64,000 nt of DNA from Caenorhabditis remanei (lineage: Eukaryota; Nematoda; Chromadorea; Rhabditida; Rhabditidae), in the NCBI RefSeq assembly GCF_010183535.1, contig NC_071329.1:8742001-8806000 (forward strand), given 5' to 3'. Of the stretch, positions 23,485 through 35,746 are shown piece by piece. The notes beneath the pieces are model-generated. The model was not told the origin of the DNA. It ran no database searches and worked only from the letters and a program-made list of their open reading frames with translations. Numbering within the stretch: the first letter of the stretch is position 1; each line of letters opens with the position of its first letter. The position numbers and the translations under genes were made by a program.

Positions 23485-25249
23485 ATGACGTGGCAGAAGA
23501 CGGAGGATCTGGAGATTCAGTCGCTCCGAAATGTGACTTTAATTTCTATTGGAATCACTGTTACAGTACTTTTACTCGGTCTAGTTGGAAGCATTATTAT
23601 TTTCTCGAAAACTTACGCTTTTCAGGTAGATCAGCTGATCTTTGTATATTTCAGTTGAGTTGTTTTTAAATTTCAGACCGAACTAGAATACGAGCTCAAA
23701 TACTGCGTCTCAAAATCTCATGACCTGTGGGATAAACTGACTCAGGTTTAATGTTTTCCGATAAGCTCCAGAAATACATTTTTGTTTCAGTTAGAAATCA
23801 CAAAAGGTGTCAAAACCAGAAGAAAGAGACAATTTTTTTTGGATTACTGTAACGATGTATCAAATTGTGGAGGACCATCGAACTGTGGACAAGATTCTGG
23901 ATGTACAGTACACGCAGTGCATTCGAATAGTTGTGGAGATAATAATGGATGCTCTCAACCCGTTCAGCCGGTTCAACCTGTTATAGTTCAACAAATTAGG
24001 CAAGAGGTCAGTTATTCTGTTATCGAGTAACTCAATTAAATTGAAATTGACCAAACAACATAACTCACTGTCAAAACGATTTGGGTGTAGGAATTTCGGG
24101 TTTGATAAAATGAGAAACTGAACAAAATCTGGGTTTTTCACAAACTGGTATGGGTTTTGGGAGAGATTTTTGCATATTTGTACCTCTCTTGACAGGTTCT
24201 GAATCTATTCAGAATGTTTGATATTTCTGCCTCTCTAATCTCTTACAAACCCCCTACAAAAATAGTCTATCCAAAATAGTCTATTCAGTAAATTTGATTC
24301 TTGACACTTGACATCTGAATCGTCAGATACATATCCCGTACCATATTTCACTTTTCCCCTCTACAGAATAATTCAAACCATTTCAAAGAGATGTGAAGAG
24401 AAGTGTTCCCTCTAATTCGTTTCGAAAACTTTCGAAAATTTTTTTTTCGCATTTCATTAGTTGATGAAATCTCTTGCAATATTTCAACATCTTAAGACGT
24501 CATTCATATCAATTTCAGAATATCTGTATCTTCGGACCACCCGGTCCTCCTGGATTCCCTGGTCCTGATGGTTTGGATGGAGAAGATGGTTCTGAAGGAT
24601 ATCCAGGAACTCCCGGTTCAAACGTCCCTGAACCAGTTCTTCCTGAAATTGATGACTTTTGCTTCGACTGCCCACCTGCAAAGAGGGGGCCACCTGGGCA
24701 ACAGGGACCAAAGGTACAATTCTCCTATTTTAGTTGGGATTAAAAAGGGTTAATGCATCCTAATACGTTTCCCAGAATGGCAGAGAGTCAACAAATCCAA
24801 ATGAATCTCGAGCACCTGTCACATTTATAAATAACTTGACATCAATCTTATTTCAGGGTCTTCGTGGACCGCCGGGGCCGATTGGAACCTCAGATTACTA
24901 TGTGACTGCAGGTCCACCAGGTCCTCCGGGTCCTCCTGGACCACCTGGAGATCCGGGAACTCCTGGGTCAAGAGGACCTCCTGGTGATCCTGGAGTATCA
25001 ATTAAAGGACATCAGACTGTAGAAGGACCGAGAGGAGCACCGGGCCCCCCTGGTGCAATAGGGATTCCTGGACCACAAGGAGCTGAAGGAATTGCACGTC
25101 ACGGATCAGTGGGTCCACCAGGAAATCGAGGAGCAAACGGTGCGAAGGGGAAAACTGGTTCAAGAGGTTCCCCTGGGTCAATGGGACCACCTGGACCATC
25201 TGGTGGATGCTCTGCTTGCCCCATTCCACGTGTTTCACCTGGTTATTAA
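23485..25249 (+). CDS. Cuticle collagen with a Cys-rich N-terminal spacer
   Basis: A predicted 337-residue nematode cuticle collagen from exons 23485-23625, 23677-23745, 23791-24006, 24519-24713 and 24857-25249. A membrane segment or signal anchor spans about residues 18-40, with a furin-type RRKR site at residues 80-83. An unusual Cys/Asn/Gln-rich stretch follows ([14 protein letters not shown]), then interrupted Gly-X-Y blocks, a FCFDCPP cysteine pair and a SACPIP C-terminus ending SPGY. The family role is a structural cuticle trimer subunit, cleaved at the RRKR site and crosslinked. The 512-bp intron 24007-24518 is long for this family and shows no coding content. Five exons is also more than the other two collagens here have. 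Confidence 0.93.
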
Positions 25250-27841
25250 TTAGCTCTCCTCTTTTATTAAAATATAAATATACGTTCTATTCTCACCCAA
25301 TTATCTGAATGAATGATTCTTTTTGGTGTGTTGATTGTGGGTTAGAGTTCGATTATCAACAAAAAAGACAGTGATGTAATCAAAAAAGCGAGGCCGAGAC
25401 ACACATTTATAGAGGTGGAAAGATGACCATCAAGAGATTACTGTAGATGTTATCTGAAATTGTAGTGCGAATCAATTTTCTATTTGATAGGCCTGTCAGA
25501 AATGAATGGAGACGATCAAAGAGCAGATGTGATGTCATCGAACTGTACCTTTGCCATTTCCAGTGTGTATTGTTTATTAGTTTTTTTTAAATGAGAGTGG
25601 TGATAAATATTTCAGTATAGACTGTTCCGAGATTCTCTTTTGATTTCAATGAAAAGCTTTTTAAAGTATTTTAAAACTCTTTCTTCGTTTGTTAATGAAA
25701 ATTACCGTAACCTTTTGAAGGCACACACCTAACTCATAGTTGTGGGTCTCGAAGCGATAGTAATTATGCTTGTTGTTGTTTTTTTCTCGAAAAGTGAGGA
25801 AGTGCGACGTCGTTTTCTTTTCTTTGACAAGGATAAGTTTTTGTTTCTTTTTGGTTTTTTAAATTCTTTCTATTTTCACAGCAATATATCTGTTTAATTA
25901 AGGGATTACTTTATTCTCAACCATAATTCACAGAATTTCCTCAATTCTTTTCGCTGACCCCGACTAATTTGAGTGTCGTCCTCCAAAAAAAAAACGGAAT
26001 GCATTTGTAACGCACTCGGTTCATTTCCTCGTTAAAAAATGTTTCTAGATCTTTCTTTCTCTCCTAATTCGTCTTAATGTCTCACCTAATTTGCCTCTCC
26101 TCTGCCTTTCTCTCTGCGTTTTCAGCCCAAGATTCTCGGATAAATGATGCATTATTTAGCCTGGTGCACTGCAGAGAGCACGCACTCTATCGATCGACCA
26201 ATGTGAGTGTGTACATGTGTGTGCGTGTGGGGGTATTCAATGTTAGTGAGCGTGTGTGCGAGGAGATTGAGACAGAGTGCCTCACTCTTCTTCTTTTTCT
26301 CTTCGGGTGTATGGGGGCCAACCCGGGGCGGAATTGAGAGATCGGAGACCGAGAAAGTCGAAGGAACGGCGAAATAGCAGAGTGTTGGAAGGGCGGACGG
26401 ACGGGTCGAGCAGTGGCCTCCCAGTCGAAACTACGCATACAACACGTACCCCTCGGTGTCCATTTACTCCCCCCGCTTTCGATTGTATTTGAACCATTCG
26501 CTTTCTCATCCCAAATCGGCCGTGTTGTGACAGTGCTCCGAAGAAGAACTCATCGTTTTCTCTTATCAACTGTTTATTGTTTGCACTCTCTCTCTCCAGC
26601 TCTTCATTTCTTTGTCTCTACCATCAGCTCCACTTCTGTCTCTTTCTCATTATTATTCTGATCTGATGACTGCACACTGTCAGTCCATTATCAGTGTTAT
26701 GTTTCGCATTGTCATGGCCTGAATCGAATTATTTTATTCATTTCTGTACCGCGAGTGTTCTATGAACTCGTTTTCTGAATTTCATCCCAACCTTCTACCT
26801 ATATTCGCTTTACCGTGTAACATCCAACCTAAACAACAAGCTACCAGAAGGACAAACAACGCCCGGGCGCTGGCCTGCAGAATGTTGCAAGGTCAAAAGG
26901 CATTGTAGCAAGAATCGGGTCAAAATTTTTCGCATCGTTTCGCCGCCCTCATGAACATTCCGAAATCCGCAATTTTCTTCGCCCGAAAAACAATTGTTTT
27001 GTTGTTTACGCTGCTCTCAGTTTATGGTTTCGTTTTTCCCACCCATTATGGTCGCTCTCATAATTTTACAATTGTTAGATTCAGTTTCTCCCGAAAAGCA
27101 GAAGGTATTTTCCTTTTGTTTCAGAGTAGTTTATCGAAGTTTAACGATTTTCACTGGAAAAGGCGGGCCTGACAGTTTTACGCGATGAACAGAATCAATA
27201 ATGCAACTGCTCTAGAGCTCATTGAGAGCATGCTCTCAATGTTTTGGTGCTCTATGTTCGGCTACATGTATCAATTTCTCTCAATCGGATATTTCGACTG
27301 AACGAATTTTTGGGTGATGATCTTTTTCAGTTATTTTCAAATTAAAATACTTTCTCATCTATCTTTGTTCCCGAATCACGGGGTTTCTCCCTCGAAAACT
27401 CTTCCAAAACCTCCTCACTCTCGTCACGCGAAGTTCTTTGAAAACGATAGAAACCTCATGCCCAATTTCATTTCTCTGCGCACCTCTTCATCTCAAACTT
27501 ATTGATTACTGGGTTTTTTCTATTTTGTCAGCTGCGAGCGCGTCTGGCAAGCGGCTCAGCGTGTACTTCATCAACCAATAACTTTCTGTTACACTGACCG
27601 CTGAGCCGTCTGCTCAACTAGCTTCTCTAACAATCGTTTAATGTTGATGTCCGCATCGAAAGGTCAGCTTACACTCTTCACTCACTGCTCATTTCGCCCA
27701 CAACTTTCTACTCTCTCATTATCGCTAATAACTTTAAATCAAGATATCAACATTTTTTCAGCGAGGGTTTCAACAATCGTTGTGTCGCGCCACACGAAGT
27801 AACAGCCGGTAACACCAGAGGAAGAACATAAGCGCGGAACA
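25250..27841. other. Intergenic region before cey-1, no gene seen
   Basis: It is AT-rich up to 26 kb. A GC-richer block at about 26.18-26.56 kb has overlapping frames on both strands but no splice-consistent gene. Closer to cey-1 are an inverted repeat at 27.55 kb and a TTTTTTCAG acceptor ending at 27761, 80 nt before the cey-1 ATG. This is probably the cey-1 promoter and 5' UTR region. Confidence 0.5.
27552..27608. repeat. Inverted repeat upstream of cey-1
   Basis: Perfect 10-bp arms, CGGCTCAGCG at 27552-27561 and CGCTGAGCCG at 27599-27608, flank a 37-nt loop containing a CCAAT sequence. They lie 234 bp before the cey-1 ATG. It may be a paired regulatory site. Confidence 0.6.
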
Positions 27842-28829
27842 ATGGCTGAGAAAAACGTAAGTTGTTGAGGCGGTATCCCATGAGGTGCAATGGTCTTTGA
27901 TTCAACGGCGACTATGTGAGGGAGCACGCGGAATGGGTCATCGGTCAAAGCGACCACCCAAAATGCAAACAAATAGGGGCCTCGGGCACTAAACAATTGT
28001 ATCAAAATAAGTGTTTCGGAGAAGATGAAAAAGGGCTATGTGTAAACGAGACATTCCGTAAGCGAGACTTTTCGTTCCAGCCAATAGCTTCTCAGACGCT
28101 TGTTTTGATTTATTATATTTCAATCAAAAATTAAGATTAATGTTTGTGCAGTTTAATTTCAAATAAAATCTAAAATATTTACAGGACGTAGCAGAGCAAC
28201 CAATTGAGAAGCCAGTGAAGGCAACAAAGGTGAAGGGAACCGTCAAATGGTTCAACGTGAAGAATGGATATGGATTCATCAACCGTACCGACACAAACGA
28301 AGACATCTTCGTTCACCAGACCGCCATCATCAACAACAATCCGAACAAGTACTTGAGAAGTCTTGGAGACAATGAGGAAGTTCTCTTCGACATTGTCGAA
28401 GGATCCAAGGGACTCGAAGCATCTAACGTTACTGGACCAGATGGAGGACCAGTTCAAGGATCCAAGTATGCTGCCGATCGCGATTCTGAGAATCCAGGAC
28501 GTGGGCGTGGTGGACGCGGACGTGGAAGACGTGGACGCGGTGGAGTCAGACACGACTCTGGATCCAGAGATGCCGAAGAGGGAGCTCCACGTGGAGGTGG
28601 TCGTGGTGGAAGCCGTCGTGGAGGTGGACGTGGCGGAGCCAGACACAACAGCGGAGGCGAAGAAACTTCTCGCGACACTGAGGTATACGAATAGCTTTAA
28701 TGAAACAGTTTGTAACATTGTAAATTTTTGCAGGGAGGCGAGCGCGGAGGACGTGGTGGTCGTCGCGGAGGACGTGGACGCGGAGGACGCGGACGTGGAG
28801 GCCGTGGAGGACAACAAACCGAGGCTTAG
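27842..28829 (+). CDS. cey-1: Y-box / cold-shock domain RNA-binding protein CEY-1
   Basis: A cytoplasmic mRNA-binding protein of the YBX family. Exons are 27842-27856, 28185-28682 and 28734-28829, giving 202 residues. Exon 1 encodes only MAEKN. The cold-shock domain covers about residues 20-90, with both RNA-contact motifs visible: KNGYGFINR (RNP1) and DIFVHQ (RNP2). The rest is rich in RGG and GRGR repeats, interrupted by acidic and Ser patches, as in nematode CEY proteins. A TTTTTTCAG acceptor 80 nt before the ATG suggests trans-splicing. I recall the C. elegans gene as F33A8.3. Confidence 0.96.
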
Positions 28830-29504
28830 ATGATAAACTCTACCAGTAACTCATAGAGCAACTAGGTTTTTACTTTTTCTCGCCACTTCGATTTCGCTAC
28901 ACACTCCTTGTTCCCCAACATTTTCTAACTCATGAATTAATATAACACAGTTAATTACCCCTAAAAAGCACGTCACAACCTGAACCATTCTCGTAATTAA
29001 ACCATCCTCCTTCCTCTTTTTTCTCTCGGATTCTCACTCTGATTGTGAGACTCGGACTAACTACTCGTTTCTCACCGAAAATCTCTGTAATTCGACCAAC
29101 TGATGACTTTTCACCCACCCCTCACACTTCTTGTTTTCTTTCCATTTCTCCCGACAATTCCCTTTTCCAACTGACATTGTTCAGGGAATGGTCAGGCATA
29201 ATAACTATATCTGTACCCTTTTTGAGAATCTTTAATGTTCAAGTACCTCCTCAACATCCCCCCAACAAACAGAAACCATCTTGAAATAGTTGATATTCAT
29301 TAATTTTATTTTCAAAAACGCTTCTTGTTGTTGTTTTTCTGCGGCTTGAATATCTAAAAGTTTATTCAATCTGTCAGAACTTACGTTTTTGAAAAAAAAA
29401 ATAAATTTTTAAAAAGTTGAATAAATCTATTTTATTATCAACGCCTCCGATTAAAACTAGAAAAATAATAAATTAAGCGAGATAGACAATGAAGACAATC
29501 ATGG
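28830..29504. other. Convergent 3' region between cey-1 and the DUF148 gene
   Basis: No gene is seen. It should hold the cey-1 3' UTR on the plus strand and the DUF148 3' UTR on the minus strand. A minus-strand AATAAA (TTTATT at 29431-29436) lies 69 nt below the DUF148 stop. Confidence 0.6.
29431..29436 (-). terminator. Polyadenylation signal of the DUF148 gene
   Basis: TTTATT on the plus strand reads as AATAAA on the minus strand, 69 nt past the stop codon. Confidence 0.6.
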
Positions 29505-31626
29505 TTACTTGAAGCCCTTCAATTTGATGTCAAATTCTTTGCGAATTGCGTCTGGAAGTTTGGAGTAAATCTCTTCGATCTTCTTCAACTTCTCCGGTTC
29601 AGTTTGCGATGGATCATGCATAATCCGAACGACACGCTGGAATTCGTCCACAGCTTCTTTGCTCATTGAGCTCACAGCACGATCAACGTTACGACGTTTC
29701 TCTTCAAGCTCCTTATCGACGACGTCACGTCGGTAGTTTGTGTACATTGACTGAAAAGATTGAGGGAATTGGCTTGAATCGAAAAATAGGATACAAACCT
29801 GTCTATCGTCGGACATTGTTCTCATAAACTCCTCAATACGTCGATTCTTCTCGGCGGCACTCCAACTTGGATGCTGCACGATTTCGTAGAACTGCAAAAT
29901 GCAAAAAGCTATGGAAACGCGTGAAAAACGGGGAAAAAGGAACTGACTTTGTCCTGTTCAGCGACGGAAGCACTTTCGAGAAATGGAGGGATTATTCGAG
30001 TTGGAGAATTGGAAATTGACGGCTGAAAATCGGAGAAACACTTGAATGAAAAAGGTGGGAATAAGGAAGTGAAATGGGAAATTATATGAGGAACCTGAGA
30101 AGACAATGACGATGAAGATTTTGGAAGAGGAACTCTCTGATCGACCTGATATTCAGATGCACCAATTGGTGATGTGATTCGAGATGTTGGGAATTGCGAT
30201 GCTTCTGGAAAAAAAGAATGAGAAGAATATGAGGTGAAGGGAAAAGAAGAAACACAAAGTATATGTTTCTGTGGAGACAAACTTGATTTATTGACATGCA
30301 AAAACAAAAGTGAGACAGCTCGAAACCACTCGAAAGACTACGGTAGAAATGTTATAAATCTTAACTTTACGAAATGATTTATGTTGTCTACGAAATGTTC
30401 TTTTCGTCCAACTTGACGACGGCTCACATGTAAAATGTTCAAGAGTCTAAAGTTGGGGAAACGTTGGAGAGAAGACAAATTATTCCAGAGAAAGGCTGGA
30501 AAAGAAAGGGAATCAAGAGAGAAAAGAATCTCAATTTATTCCCGAATATCCGGAGAAGAAATAAATGGAACCAGTTGAAAGGAATTGAGTGCGTAGGATG
30601 TGGTTTTACAGCTGTTTTATAGCAGTTTATAGTTCTTTCGAGCCAATTTTATTACCGATTTATATTTTATATAGAAAGAGCAAAGAGGTTGAGATTGAGA
30701 TATTTTCATGATAATGGCTGGGTTTGGAATTTCGAAAAGTAGAGCAAATGAAAGAGGTGGAACTCAGTCAAAAACTCGGGAAGATTTTTTTTCAGAAATC
30801 TGGGTTGGAAAGTAGAGGAAATTGGATCCAAAAAAGGTTAATGGAAATTTAAGTTTCTGTAAAATGAGGAATTCTTAGCTTTAACTCAGAAGTTGTTCAT
30901 TCGGAAAAGGGAATTTATTTTTGATTGAAAACTAACATTTTAGTGTACCTCACCCTAACAAAACTGTGAATTTCTTTTTTAAAAAGAGTTTTGAGTTAGA
31001 ATGGGGAAAAAACTTTGAACTTGAATCTTTTTTCGTAGAGAATCAAGACCAATATACAATTTGTCTCTAGTTCTCCAGTTTTCTGATAACAAAGAATAGA
31101 GGAAGCTTAGCTAATAAAAGTTTATGAATTTTGAACTTTAGATTACGTTCTCTCGAATCAACTGAATCTAGACTATATTCGAAAGAAGGAACACTAGAAA
31201 CGTCATTTCGAGACTGAACGCTACCTTGCATCGGGGGTTGCACCTGAATTCTGGTCATAGGATTGAATGAAAATCTTTGTTGAATTGGGTTTTGTATTGG
31301 AATTTGATTGAATTGATTCATTTGATTCATTCCATTCATTTGACTCATTGGGAGTCTTTGCTGAATTTGATTCATCTGATTCATCTGATTCATCTTATTC
31401 ATCTGACCCATCGACGACCCTTGTTGCATTTGTTGATTCGGAATGTAAGGATATCTTGACTCGTACATATCTGAAATTACAGTTCAGATTCTGCTATCCG
31501 TTCTGCTGAAAACTCACTATTATACTGAGGATATGGTTGATTTGGACCCAATGGAAAAGTATAGGATTGACAGAAAACAGTGGGAATTGTAGAAATCAAA
31601 AGAGGGATTACGGTCATCATCGTCAT
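29505..31626 (-). CDS. Secreted DUF148 (SXP/RAL-2 family) protein with Met-Asn-Gln repeat region
   Basis: A predicted 318-residue secreted nematode protein. Exons in transcript order are 31518-31626, 31147-31470, 30095-30204, 29948-30022, 29799-29891 and 29505-29750, all in phase. Residues 1-20 form a signal peptide (MTMMTVIPLLISTIPTVFCQ). Exon 2 encodes a low-complexity region with repeats of QMN, MNQ and NQI. The C-terminal part is the helical DUF148 domain: FYEIVQHPSWSAAEKNRRI, then YTNYRRDVVDKELEEKRR and KLKKIEEIYSKLPDAIRKEF. This family is secreted and nematode-specific, with no firmly known biochemical function. The intron 30205-31146 (942 bp) is long and could hide a further exon. It is divergently arranged with the micro-gene at 31928. 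Confidence 0.85.
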
Positions 31627-31927
31627 TATTCAGTAGTATTATGATGATGAAGTGGTAAAGCGGGAAGCGGATTTGAATACCTTTATACAGAATTGGTAAG
31701 CAAATAACAAGTGCTTTTGAATAATAGACACTTCCACTGTTTCAAGTTCTTTTTCTTGGACAATGTGTCTATTTGCCAAATAAAGATGCATATCTGTTTC
31801 GCACTCGCAATCAGGTTTCGTTCCTAAAAAGTGTCTGCCAATGTTCCAAGAAAAAGAAGAAAAACGAGAGTGGGAGATAAATGAAAATACAGGAGAAAGC
31901 GAAGGACGTTTACTTTCATTTTCTAGT

Positions 31928-32215
31928 ATGTCCATCCGGTAAGTTGTTTCCAATTAGTTATAGTGGGCATCACACTTTCGTAAATCCAGGAAAGAGGAGG
32001 AACACCTGCTGACCATGTGTCTGGAGAATGATGAGTTTCTGGAATTTTTTGAAGAAGCAACTATTTGTCTAACAAGCTTTCCAACAGCTGTAGATTCAGA
32101 ATTCAAAAGGCGACCGATCTCTCCGCCGTCGACTATACTTCCCACCCACAGAACCACTGATCTGACCGAAGGAAAAATGAGAAATAAGTTTCTGGGGAAA
32201 CGGTCGATTTTGTAG
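31928..32215 (+). CDS. Candidate 78-residue protein gene, unknown function
   Basis: The model has two exons, 31928-31938 (11 nt, MSI plus part of an Arg codon) and 31990-32215, joined across a 51-nt intron (CCG/gtaagt to AATCCAG). A TTTTCTAG acceptor ends two bases before the ATG, consistent with SL trans-splicing. The protein is acidic at first (KEEEHLLTMCLENDEFLEFF) and basic at the end (KMRNKFLGKRS). There is no signal peptide or recognised domain. A 90-residue open frame on the opposite strand overlaps it but lacks supporting signals. The tight intron and double splice signals favour this model, but the gene is unverified. Confidence 0.5.
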
Positions 32216-35200
32216 ACCCGATTCATTTCCTTACTTTTATTATTATTTTTTTTGAAATGGATTTAAAACAAAAGATTCATTTTGAGACTAATCTCAATCC
32301 ATAATGTTAGATATGAACAAAGTTATGAAGTAAAATTCACGAATCTCATGGAAATACCAAGTTCGAGTTACGATCTTCCAGAAATATCACAATTCTAGAC
32401 TGAAGTGTTTCCCACTATGATTTATGATATTATTTCGTTGGTTTTTTTTTGTTTTTTGACATGATCCTGAATCGGAAGACATTAGAAGAGGATCAGCTTT
32501 TAACATGAACCATTCATAGTGTTTTCAAAATTTACAGTTTCCAGGAATTTGTGTTAAATGAACGTTCTGATAAATTGCGTGTTTCCAAATTCCAAAAAAC
32601 AACTTTCTTCGTTATTGGCTGAAAAATTAATTATTCTGAAACCAGAGAACCCCTGATTTTCTTACATTGCCTTCAGTTTTTCTCTCATTCCGGAACTTGG
32701 TTTCCCCTAAATTTGAGGAAATGAGCTCATAGACTTTCTTGATAATTTCTTATCATATATTTGTGATTTTTGAGAATCTCTTTTACTCTTAACACGTTCT
32801 TGTTATTCAGTTTTGCCAGTTTTCAAGACCTTTTCCACTGAAAAATTATCACATATTAGTATGGAGCTATTGAGTTTATCATGAGTACTTTCACACCCAA
32901 AAGTGTAAAAACCGGAACGAAAACTCAAGGACATTGGAAATTAATTGAACTAGACATTCCCATATTTTCTCATGTTGTCCGAATGAATTCCCACGGAAGA
33001 AGTAGGCGATTCGGAAATGAATCACACATAGATTTCTCATTTACTAGTCTTCGGAATATGCTTGATTGTATTGTTTTTTGTTCAGGCTTTAAATATGTCA
33101 TAGCCAGAAAAAAAAGAATATGTGTTATGACTTATGATCTACTGAGATAATGAAAAAACTATTGAAGACGTCAAGGAAATAATAATGGAAGGTGCAAAGT
33201 TAGTCATCAATTCGTAATGAAACTGACAGACAATAGGCCATTCAAATATTTTAGACAACGTTTTTTTCAATACAGAAATATCTTTGTTAACTGAAATTAG
33301 AATAACACAACGTCAGTTTCTCCGGTTGGCCTCCTGAAGATGAGGGCTGTAAATACAACTTTTCTAGGAGTTCAAAATTGAATAATTTACACATTCATAC
33401 ACACTCTGTGCTTTTTGTGTCCTGTTTTATCCTGAAATTCTTGGAATTCGTATCGAAACTAAAAATAAGCTCCAAAGTACTCCATCGATGTGTTTTGACC
33501 TGGCTATTTTCGTTTCGATCTCTCGGAAGAGGTAGTCTCAACAAAACTACAGTAACCCCCGGTTTTGTGTCTCATTACAAATTCCTTCTATTTTATTTCC
33601 GAAACACGAATTCAACACAAGCGTATACCTCCGTGTTTAACATCACGCTTTGCATTTTCCGTGTGCTCTGAGGGATCCGCTCCACGAATTGCCATCATAA
33701 ATTTCACGACGACAACGGGGTGTCCTCCACCAACAAAACATTACTCTCTTGTTCCCCTTGCGTGCTTCACAACCCCTCGATCATCTTTTTCTTCAGTTTT
33801 AACACGTCGTCTAAAAATATATAATACATCATGATGATATTTTGACACCTCATAATCAGGATTGACATGATACAAACAGAAGGGAGCATAGCCTAAAGGC
33901 AAATGAGTGGAAGCTGCTAAAAACAGAAAAGACGCGAAGAGATGTACTTGATGTCATTACAGTAATCCTTTTACTTTCATCGTCATCTTTTTCTCGTGTT
34001 TCGAAATCCTTTTTCTGTTGGAAAAAGCTGTGAGGCGGAGGTCTAAAATATGTAAATTGTAGTGCAATTACTGAGGAATAATTGATTGAAAAATTGGAAA
34101 GTAGAAGGGAAATGTGTACGATTGTTTTCTGGAAAAAAGCCAAAGAGTTTGTTTTTTGTAGGTCAAAAGGTGTCACACAGGATTACAAATAATAGAAAAA
34201 GAGATTTGAAAATAAAGAGATTAGACAAGTTTTCAGTTTTTCATCTGTGGATTGGATTACCGTTTTCAATAGATTTCTGGTGTTTACGGTGCAAAATTTC
34301 CCAGGGAAAAAGTTTTCAAAAGATCAGAATTCTCGAGGAATCAGATTGAAATGTTCAATTTTTCAATGACTCAACTATGAGATTTCACCCTCGTGAATTT
34401 ATGAATAAGAAATGGGGTTTCGGAGTTGAAAAAGTTCCAAAACTTTGTTTTTTCTTCAAACTCATGGCTAGATTTTCTAGGAATGAGGTTCAAAAAGTTC
34501 TGATTATTTATGGATCGGAACTAAAAAAGACAAGATGATATCGATAATGACCGACCGGATGATATTTTTATAAAGAATTCTGATCCAAACATTGGAGATC
34601 ATGCCGATGAGAACTGAACCAATGAACTGGTTGAAAGGATGATACAATATGACATTTATTCCAATAGAAAAGGTTCATATCCACCCACACCTAAACATGA
34701 AATTGATAGTAAAAAATGTTATCACTTTGTTCTGAAATTTGAATTCTTGTTTGACTTTTGATGTTTAATTTCGAAATGAGCACGTAGCTCATTCAAAAAT
34801 AAGAACGAGTTGGTTGATTTGTGTTGCATTGTTCCACCAGTAATAACTCAACAAAAGAGTTGTGCCCGAAAAAAGTAATAATATCCAGCTAGTCCAAGTT
34901 CTTTGAATTTTAAATTGTATCCTACAGAGCTGAATGGTAAAAGTGAATTTCCAAGATTCTTCGCTATACTTTAGCAGAATCTGCTAAATTTTAGTCTGGA
35001 AAAGTGTCATTTCATGTCTGTTGGATGTTCGTATCCTGTCAATATTTTGAATTCATCTCAATTTCATATGATTTGTCCGAGGAAGTTGTATCGAGAGAGA
35101 CAATTAAAAATCGTGGATCTTTGAAAAGAACTTACAAGGAACAAAGTTTGGTTTCCCGTATACTCTCCTTCCTCTGACATTTTCTCACCGAACTCTTTCT

Positions 35201-35746
35201 TTTCCTTCTTCTCCTTATTATTCTCACACGTTCTCATAGTTTAAAAGACATCATTCCGATCAGACATCTCAACGAACGAGCGCTTTGTTCATTTCTTTAT
35301 TACATTGTTTTTTATATTTCTAACTTCGCATCGCAATCAATTATGCACACGTCTTCTTTCCGCTTCTCCTTCTTCTAATCAACTCCTGTTGTTTGCCACG
35401 TCATCTGAATCTGAATCCCATCTTCCGTCGTCACCTCACGAGGAGCCGCAGCTGCATCGGCACCTTCCGTTTTCGCACGTCATTCTCTTCGCAAAGGTCC
35501 TTAAAATCTTTCTGTAGCATCCTTCTAATGATAGCAGTAGGAGGGTTTCCGTTTGCGTGACACCTAGCAAGTCTCCTCGATGCTCCGCCCCTTTTCTAGC
35601 GCCTCGGGGCATCATAAAGGGGGCGGAGCATGGAGATGCTCCGAGAGTAACGGAGACTTCTTCATTCATTCCGATTTTTCTATCCATTCAATCCTTGTCT
35701 CTCTAGTTTTTTCTTCATTTCAGTGGGTACCCATCTCGTCCTCGCG
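32216..35746. other. Intergenic region upstream of nlp-18, no gene seen
   Basis: There are 3.5 kb of AT-rich sequence with no splice-consistent coding frame. It holds the inverted repeat at 35569-35659. A TTCATTTCAG acceptor ends at 35723, 23 nt before the nlp-18 ATG. It probably includes the neuronal promoter of nlp-18. Confidence 0.55.
35569..35659. repeat. Nested inverted repeat (fold-back) upstream of nlp-18
   Basis: The outer arms are AAGTCTCC (35569-35576) and GGAGACTT (35652-35659). The inner arms are ATGCTCCGCCCCTTT (35580-35594) and AAAGGGGGCGGAGCAT (35616-35631). The transcript could form a long hairpin. It lies about 90 bp before the nlp-18 start and is GC-rich in an AT-rich neighbourhood, suggesting an inserted small element or a structured regulatory site. 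Confidence 0.7.

Noticed and set aside
26187..26569. Overlapping frames on both strands in a GC-richer block
   Set aside because: There is no splice-consistent gene; the low stop frequency is explained by base composition.
31954..32226. 90-residue minus-strand frame
   Set aside because: It is antisense to the better-supported plus-strand micro-gene and lacks trans-splice or polyadenylation signals.
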